DNA of 32,073 nt, taken from Staphylococcus auricularis (GTDB taxonomy: Bacteria > Bacillota > Bacilli > Staphylococcales > Staphylococcaceae). Shown one piece after another: positions 27,811 to 32,073 of the stretch. The DNA lies in the NCBI RefSeq assembly GCF_001500315.1, contig NZ_LLER01000022.1, forward strand, positions 1 through 32,073. The letters are read 5' to 3'. The position numbers were made by a program, and so were the translations under genes. Position 1 is the stretch's first letter. Each line of letters begins with the position of its first letter. Below the pieces are notes generated by a model, which was not told the DNA's origin, ran no database searches, and saw only the letters and a program-made list of their open reading frames with translations.

Positions 27811-28053
27811 ATGAAAAAACTTTTATTTTTAGCATTAGCTGGTTTCTTAGTTTTAGGAGCATGTGGTAACGAAGAAGGCGAAGATTCTCAAGATAACGAA
27901 CCGTCACAAAGTGAAGAAGATAGCAGCTCAGAAGATGAAGGTCAAAGCGAAGACGAATCTAGCGAAGATGAATCTTCTGAAGACGACTCTACTGAAGATG
28001 AATCAAGTGAAGACGACTCTACTGAAGATGAATCTTCTGAAGATGCTCAATAA
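27811..28053 (+). CDS. Short acidic repeat lipoprotein
   Basis: 80 residues. The signal MKKLLFLALAGFLVLGAC puts the lipid cysteine at 18. Everything after it is a Ser/Glu/Asp tract built of ED(E/D)SSEDDST-type repeats, with hardly any hydrophobic residue, so the mature protein is a lipid-tethered, highly negative, disordered chain. AAAGGAGAG lies about 9 bases before the ATG. It may be a real spacer-type surface protein or a remnant of a longer lipoprotein that lost its C-terminal domain. The frame is clean. No function is known to me. Confidence 0.75.
   Translation: MKKLLFLALAGFLVLGACGNEEGEDSQDNEPSQSEEDSSSEDEGQSEDESSEDESSEDDSTEDESSEDDSTEDESSEDAQ
27962..28047 (+). repeat. Tandem 30-base coding repeat
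   Basis: A 30-base unit coding for about ten residues (GAAGATGAATCT and GAAGACGACTCTACT blocks) occurs nearly three times in tandem, with a few silent changes. The unit length is a multiple of three, so copy-number changes would keep the frame. Confidence 0.8.
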
Positions 28054-28143
28054 TTAACTAGTGATTAAAATTTAAGACTAACCATAAACAAACGTCTCTA
28101 TAAGATTTACCATTGGTTTTAATATAGAGTACGATATTTATCA

Positions 28144-28195
28144 AATACCCCCTTCACAGATAAATTCAAAATCTGTGTTGGGGGTATTGTCTTAT
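28144..28195 (+). terminator. Long hairpin after the acidic lipoprotein gene
   Basis: AATACCCCC (28144-28152) and CACAGAT (28155-28161) pair with ATCTGTG (28171-28177) and GGGGGTATT (28180-28188), with a symmetric TT/TT internal loop. The tail GTCTTATTC is only moderately T-rich. It lies about 90 bases past the stop. Confidence 0.65.
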
Positions 28196-28435
28196 TCTCA
28201 AAAGTTGTTTACTTTTCACTACAATTGCTATATTATTTTATTAAGTTGTCTGAGACATTTAACTCTATAAATTTTAATAGTCTTAAACCTATGATTAAAA
28301 TAGAGAAATAGTGTGGATATTTTAAACGAGACAAATAAAAATAAAAGCAAAAATCGAAATACCCGTTTAATTCGAAAGCCATAGTATAGGTTACTATCTT
28401 ATTTTATTTGTTAATTTCAAAAGACATGACCAAAT

Positions 28436-28450
28436 TTGAAAGCGTTCACA
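28436..28450. promoter_or_regulatory. cre site in the spacer before the lipid-anchored nuclease
   Basis: TTGAAAGCGTTCACA matches the CcpA consensus at every position (also the older TGWNANCGNTNWCA form). It lies 182 bases before the nuclease start. No convincing promoter is seen right next to it. The rest of the spacer 28196-28631 shows nothing else definite. Confidence 0.6.
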
Positions 28451-28631
28451 CATATATTAATTCACTATGGAGATGACAATTCAGTTTATACCTTTTTAGA
28501 AAAACTATACCTTCAACTTTTTTACTCCCCTTTTTAATTTCTATAAACTGCAGCGACATGATGAGCCATACATAAAATAATATTTGATATAACGTATTCA
28601 AATTAATTTTAAAAAATGAGGAGCCTTAATT

Positions 28632-29639
28632 ATGAAGAAAAAGTTGTTATTTTTAGCACTAGCCAGCTTTTTAGTGCTTGGCGCATGTGAAGATTCGGAG
28701 CAAAAAGATTCAGAGGAAAGCAAAACTTCTGAAACAAAGAAAAAAGATGATTCTAAGAAAGAAGAAAAACAAAAGGACAAAGCAGCTTCTAAAGAAGAAA
28801 AAACGGATGAACAAAAAGGCGAAGAAAAGTCAGAAGAATCAAATAAAGAAAAAGAAAGTGAAGCTACCGCAGAACCTGTAGCAGGCACAACAGCGCGAAT
28901 TCCAGTTAAATTATCGGCTACAGTCGATGGCGATACTGCTAAATTTGTTTACAAAGGTGCGGTTAAGACCTTTAGATTCTTACTTATTGATACACCTGAA
29001 ACAAAACATCCACGTGTAGGTAAACAACCGTTTGGACAAGAAGCTTCAGATCGTACCGCTGAATTACTCAAACAAGCAAAAAAAATTGAAGTTGAATTCG
29101 ATGTCGGCGAAAAGAAAGACAAATATGATAGATATCTCACATACGTTTATGTAGACGGTAAATTGTTAAACAATATTTTAGTTAGAGAAGGTTTAGCAAA
29201 AGTAGCTTATGTTTACGTTCCAAACACTCGCTATTTAAGTGATTTAGAAGCTTCACAAGAGCAAGCAAAAGCTGAACAAATCGGCATATGGAGCCTTGGT
29301 TCAGCATTCGAAGATGAATCAGCAAATAATACGGGTGACAACAATAACAACGATGCCACTGTTAATGACAACAACAATGCACCAGCAGCGAATGACAACA
29401 ATAATGCACCAGCAACGAATGACAACAATGCATCTAATGATACAACTGGCGCTAATAATGCAGTAGACAATACCCAAGTGCCAAATGAAAACGTGCAAGC
29501 CCCTGCTAGTTTAAGCGAAAGTTTTGCAAACTGTACCGCATTAAGAGAAGTTTATCCAAATGGTGTGCCAAGCGGCCATCCAGCTTATGAACCAAGACAT
29601 GACCGTGATAAAGATGATTTTGCTTGTGAAGCGAATTAA
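28632..29639 (+). CDS. Lipid-anchored thermonuclease with C-terminal Excalibur domain
   Basis: 335 residues in four parts. The lipoprotein signal MKKKLLFLALASFLVLGAC has the lipid cysteine at 19. A Lys/Glu linker runs to about 85. A staphylococcal nuclease domain (about 88-222) keeps the calcium and catalytic residues: Asp99/Asp101 (VDGDT), Arg115 and Asp120-Thr121-Glu123 (FRFLLIDTPE), and Arg167 (KYDRYL), matching Arg35, Glu43 and Arg87 of Nuc. A linker with NDNNNAPA repeats (about 230-290) leads to an Excalibur domain (298-333: FANCTALREVYPNG, DRDKDDFACE). It should be an active DNA/RNA nuclease displayed on the outer membrane face. The layout resembles Bacillus YokF/YncB-like lipoprotein nucleases. 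A terminator lies about 140 bases downstream. Confidence 0.9.
   Translation: MKKKLLFLALASFLVLGACEDSEQKDSEESKTSETKKKDDSKKEEKQKDKAASKEEKTDEQKGEEKSEESNKEKESEATAEPVAGTTARIPVKLSATVDGDTAKFVYKGAVKTFRFLLIDTPETKHPRVGKQPFGQEASDRTAELLKQAKKIEVEFDVGEKKDKYDRYLTYVYVDGKLLNNILVREGLAKVAYVYVPNTRYLSDLEASQEQAKAEQIGIWSLGSAFEDESANNTGDNNNNDATVNDNNNAPAANDNNNAPATNDNNASNDTTGANNAVDNTQVPNENVQAPASLSESFANCTALREVYPNGVPSGHPAYEPRHDRDKDDFACEAN
29362..29428 (+). repeat. 24-base coding repeat (NDNNNAPA linker)
   Basis: AATGACAACAACAATGCACC-type units occur twice in full and once truncated in the nuclease linker, coding for NDNNNAPA. They separate the nuclease domain from the Excalibur domain. Confidence 0.75.
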
Positions 29640-30305
29640 TAAAAAACACAGACTGAAAGTAAAGATTTAAATATTTTATTATTTTCTTAAATTAGTTATC
29701 GTCTTTAATGGTTAACCAACAATTTTGTCCAACTAAATAAGTGACTTTATGATCTTTGCTACTTTTATAAAGTACGTAAGACTAGTCAGACTTTGTGAGT
29801 TATTTTTAACTATCAAGTTAGTTTAAATTTCTAAATAACTCGTGATCTGACTAGTTATTTTTTTGTGAAAGTATCTATCCTCGTGCAAAATGTACAATAT
29901 ACCCGAATGCAAACATCCTTTTACATTCACTAACGAATATAAAATGGTCAAATTAAAATATCACTGTTTATCCATCCTCTGCCTTAAGTTTAAGTATTGA
30001 GCATAAACACATCTCTACTCCTATATGACTTCAATATAATTCTTCACTTAGTAAATTTTATACTGTTTAAATCAGAAAAATAGTATATAATAAAATTAGA
30101 TATTCAACTTATAACTACATTACGAATTCATTTATAAAACCCTTCTCCTCAGCCATTCAACTTTACCTTTTTATTTTTCCGAATAATCTGTATTTTTGAC
30201 ACTAAAAATCTACTATTAATGAATTTATTATTTTGGAGGTGAGAAAAATGTGACCGTATAAAACTTTATCGCGTTTCTTTTGCATATTAAAAAAGGAGTA
30301 AATAA
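29640..30305. other. Gene-free spacer of about 670 bases
   Basis: Contains, from left to right: a palindrome TGGTTAACCA (29709-29718), a hairpin ACTTTAT...ATAAAGT (about 29743-29773), the large terminator at 29781-29866, a possible promoter with a perfect -10 TATAAT at 30086-30091 (CTGTTT as weak -35, 17 bases), and a TTGACA at 30196-30201. It also holds a strong ribosome site leading into an immediate ATG-TGA at 30248-30253. No other coding frame is seen. Confidence 0.5.
29781..29867 (+). terminator. Large two-part terminator after the nuclease gene
   Basis: ACTAGTCAGA (29781-29790) pairs with TCTGACTAGT (29846-29855) and, above a small internal loop, GAGTTATTT (29797-29805) pairs with AAATAACTC (29833-29841). 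TATTTTTTTG follows. It lies about 140 bases past the nuclease stop, so it ends either a long 3' untranslated region or a separate small RNA. Confidence 0.85.
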
Positions 30306-30869
30306 ATGCCAGAAAAACAAATTTCTAATGAAGAACTTTTAAGACAACAACAGCGCCAATTTGAAGAATATAAAGAGCAACAGAGAAGAAGTATCACAAA
30401 GAAATGGTTATGGGGTTGTGGCGGTTGCCTACTCTTTGTCATTCTCATGGGGATATTATTTAGTGCTTGTACCGCTGTATTTGTGAATACGGTTGATAAA
30501 GATCTTAATGAAGTAGAGGTCGTTCATGATAAAGACAAATCATCAAAAAGCAATACTTCAAATATATCTAATGAGAAAAAAGCAGCATTAAAATCAGCTA
30601 AAAATTATTCAAAAACAATGCATATGTCTAAAGAAGGCATATACCGTCAGTTGACGTCCGAATTCGATAAATTTTCGGAGGAAGATGCTCAATATGCTGT
30701 AGATCATTTAAAAGCTGATTATAAAGAAAATGCATTAAAAACAGCTAAAAATTACAGAAACACACTCAATATGTCTACAGACGCAATATATAACCAACTC
30801 ATTTCTGATGCAGGAAACAAGTTTACCGAAGAAGAAGCACAATATGCGATTGATCATCTAGATAAATAA
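30306..30869 (+). CDS. Membrane-anchored protein with two Ltp (host cell surface-exposed lipoprotein) repeats
   Basis: 187 residues. A charged, Gln-rich cytoplasmic segment (1-34) precedes one membrane helix at about 37-60 that begins WGCGGC and ends FSACTA. Outside are two copies of the Ltp helix-turn-helix-like repeat, at about 93-136 and 142-187, each with AL(K)-AKNY, MS-x-x-x-IY-x-QL and F-x-E-E-A-Q-Y-A-hhDHL. This repeat (PF07553) is known from Ltp of Streptococcus phage TP-J34, a lipoprotein that blocks DNA injection by superinfecting phages. FSAC could be a lipobox, but the long N-terminus is unusual for a lipoprotein signal. AAGGAG precedes the ATG by about 9 bases. It lies 430 bases past the nuclease terminator. 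Confidence 0.85.
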   Translation: MPEKQISNEELLRQQQRQFEEYKEQQRRSITKKWLWGCGGCLLFVILMGILFSACTAVFVNTVDKDLNEVEVVHDKDKSSKSNTSNISNEKKAALKSAKNYSKTMHMSKEGIYRQLTSEFDKFSEEDAQYAVDHLKADYKENALKTAKNYRNTLNMSTDAIYNQLISDAGNKFTEEEAQYAIDHLDK

Positions 30870-30978
30870 ATTAAATCTACTCTACCTAATGTTTTCTACC
30901 TCTTACTTTTCAGCTTTATTGAATTATAAATTCGTATTGTCCGTTTACTTTAAAAAAATTAATTTTGAAGGTGGTAAA

Positions 30979-31671
30979 ATGAAAAAAGTTTTATGGTTAA
31001 TCTTAACGAGTACCCTCGTTTTAAGCGCTTGTAGTCAGTACGGAAAAGTTTCAGAGACGAAAAATGAGAAACAAACGAGTAGTAAAGAAAGTAAGAAAGA
31101 ACATACGAAGAATAAAGATGATAAAGATAATTCTAAAAATGCGTCAACAAAAAATAAACAAACCGAGAGTAATGAAACTCAACCATCTCAAGTAGAAAAT
31201 AATAATACACAATATAGCGAATTAGCAGAAACTCAATCACAAATGGACCAATCACAGCCAACGCAAAATAATGGATCTCAACAAAATACAGAAAATCAAG
31301 CCAACGCTCAACCTGTACAAGAAAATGAGAATATCCCCCAAATTGAAAATGCTTCTGAACAGCCAAATCATATGCAAGCACCTGCACAAAATCCTAATAC
31401 CGTAACTGATGACACTCAAACACAACAAGGATATATGACGCAAGCACAGATTGATGAATGGAATCGCACTAAACCGACAACACACGATGAATCACAACTC
31501 GGATATGGTACAGGTGATTACGAAGGCGCATTAAAAGAGAGTAAACCATACTGGAATGACCCAAATGGATTTCCAGAAGGCAACCATTGGGTTAAAGAAG
31601 GCGAAGATTATGATAGTTGGGCTACGAGACAGGCAGCGAGATATGGATTGACACATAAACCACGTCAATGA
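30979..31671 (+). CDS. Lipoprotein with Gln/Asn-rich linker and small aromatic C-terminal domain
   Basis: 230 residues from ATG 30979, which has GAAGGTGG just upstream; the frame is open 30 codons further back but without a ribosome site. MKKVLWLILTSTLVLSAC places the lipid cysteine at 18. A long disordered linker rich in Lys, then Asn/Gln/Glu, runs to about 145. The last about 80 residues are distinct (GYMTQAQIDEWNRTKPTT, GYGTGDYEGALKESKPYWND, GFPEGNHWVKEGEDYDSWAT), rich in Trp, Tyr and Gly, and look like a compact folded domain. I do not recognise it. It follows the Ltp gene by 109 bases on the same strand. Confidence 0.8.
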   Translation: MKKVLWLILTSTLVLSACSQYGKVSETKNEKQTSSKESKKEHTKNKDDKDNSKNASTKNKQTESNETQPSQVENNNTQYSELAETQSQMDQSQPTQNNGSQQNTENQANAQPVQENENIPQIENASEQPNHMQAPAQNPNTVTDDTQTQQGYMTQAQIDEWNRTKPTTHDESQLGYGTGDYEGALKESKPYWNDPNGFPEGNHWVKEGEDYDSWATRQAARYGLTHKPRQ

Positions 31672-31841
31672 TGAAGCTACACGATTATGGATATATTGAT
31701 TCATGTCTACTCCTCAAAATTGTAAATTGCTATATGTCTCTATCACTTTCTTACTCCTCTTAAATCAGAGTGACATATATGTGCCTACCAAGTGTTCTTT
31801 TTGTGTTTTTTTGTACTAAATTTGCCTTTTTTCTTCCAAAC

Positions 31842-31884
31842 AAAAATAGCCGAACCCCTGTCATATCAAGGGTTCGGCTATTCG
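31842..31884 (-). terminator. Terminator of the tRNA transcript
   Basis: AATAGCCGAACCC (31845-31857) pairs with GGGTTCGGCTATT (31870-31882). The A-run at 31842-31846 gives TTTTTG on the minus strand, just downstream of tRNA-Ser. The plus strand lacks a clear T-run, so it serves the preceding lipoprotein gene poorly. Confidence 0.85.
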
Positions 31885-31898
31885 TTAATAAAACAAAG

Positions 31899-31987
31899 CG
31901 GAGAGTGAGGGATTCGAACCCTCGAGACGCTTGTGGCGCCTACACACTTTCCAGGCGTGCTCCTTCGGCCAGCTCGGACAACTCTCC
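31899..31987 (-). tRNA. tRNA-Ser (anticodon GGA)
   Basis: The minus strand starts GGAGAGTTGTCCGAGCTGG and ends ACTCTCCG. The acceptor stem GGAGAGT/ACTCTCC is perfect, the anticodon loop CTGGAAA gives GGA, and a long variable arm marks a serine tRNA. T-loop GGTTCGAATCC is standard. Length is 89 bases; CCA is not encoded. Confidence 0.95.
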
Positions 31988-31994
31988 ATGATAT

Positions 31995-32026
31995 AAAAAA
32001 ACAGAAGCGATATTTCACTTCTGTTT
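31995..32026 (-). terminator. Terminator-like hairpin between the two tRNA genes
   Basis: AAACAGAAG (31999-32007) pairs with CTTCTGTTT (32018-32026), and the A-run at 31995-32001 gives a T-rich tail on the minus strand. It lies between tRNA-Glu (upstream) and tRNA-Ser (downstream). Confidence 0.6.
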
Positions 32027-32029
32027 AAA

Positions 32030-32073
32030 TGACTCCGACGGGACTCGAACCCGTGTTACCGCCGTGAAAGGGC
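32030..32073 (-). tRNA. tRNA-Glu (anticodon UUC), 3' part only
   Basis: The minus strand reads anticodon stem-loop GCCCTTTCACGGCGG (loop CTTTCAC, anticodon TTC), then variable loop, T-arm CGGGTTCGAGTCCCG and acceptor CGGAGTC plus A. The 5' half lies beyond the window end. CCA is not encoded. Confidence 0.88.

Noticed and set aside
27962..28047. CRISPR-like repeat array
   Set aside because: The 30-base repeats are contiguous, without spacers, and code for an acidic peptide in frame.
28598..28888. Minus-strand Ser/Phe-rich frames opposite the lipoprotein linkers
   Set aside because: They are the complement of Lys/Glu/Asp-rich codons in the plus-strand lipoproteins and lack ribosome sites.
30889..30978. 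30-residue extension of the last lipoprotein
   Set aside because: No ribosome site, and it would bury the lipoprotein signal peptide that starts at 30979.
26671..31671. Prophage or integrative element
   Set aside because: No integrase, transposase, terminase, capsid or attachment repeats are visible, although tRNA genes lie at the right edge; the element boundary could be outside the window.

Overview
The window is a low-GC Gram-positive chromosome segment that reads as Staphylococcus. The evidence is a Rot-family regulator, the small sigma factor SigS with a ComK-family partner, the glucosaminidase SagB, and the order rot / hydrolase / putA / ribHBAED ... tal / crcB pair ... metK / pckA / ytkD / yidD / menC-menE, which matches my memory of the Staphylococcus aureus core genome. 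It is probably not S. aureus itself: an L-lactate dehydrogenase lies next to rot, and the last 6 kb is unfamiliar. The species cannot be fixed from the sequence alone.

Layout. 1-2040: start of an MFS transporter (minus), then the overlapping tRNA wobble-uridine modification pair mnmL-mnmM. 2047-4600: rot, ldh with two Rex boxes, and an alpha/beta-hydrolase-like protein, all minus. 4804-5882: proline dehydrogenase with a catabolite-response element. 5975-9750: the riboflavin operon ribD-ribE-ribBA-ribH (minus) behind an FMN riboswitch. 9821-12385: an FAD/NAD(P)-binding protein and sagB. 12650-14480: a small hypothetical gene, the sigS-comK-like operon, and a HAAS-like membrane protein. 14706-18771: transaldolase, a small membrane protein, the two-gene Fluc fluoride channel, an aldo/keto reductase and a NERD-like membrane protein. 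18877-22040: metK with a SAM-I riboswitch, divergent from pckA. 22132-25310: a YtkD-type Nudix hydrolase, yidD and the menaquinone genes menE-menC.

25560-31671 is the accessory-looking part. It holds an LPXTG wall-anchored protein, four lipoproteins with closely similar signal peptides but different mature parts (one a lipid-anchored thermonuclease with an Excalibur domain, one a short acidic repeat protein), and a membrane-anchored protein with two Ltp repeats, the domain known from phage superinfection-exclusion lipoproteins. They are separated by unusually long AT-rich spacers (about 400-670 bases) containing large hairpins. The window closes with tRNA-Ser(GGA) and part of tRNA-Glu(UUC) on the minus strand.

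Much of the core is central metabolism under visible control: Rex boxes on ldh (NADH/NAD+), cre sites on putA and possibly pckA, an FMN riboswitch on the rib operon and a SAM riboswitch on metK. The least explained items are the lipoprotein/nuclease/Ltp cluster, the ldh-rot arrangement, and the conserved hydrolase fold that lacks its nucleophile serine.
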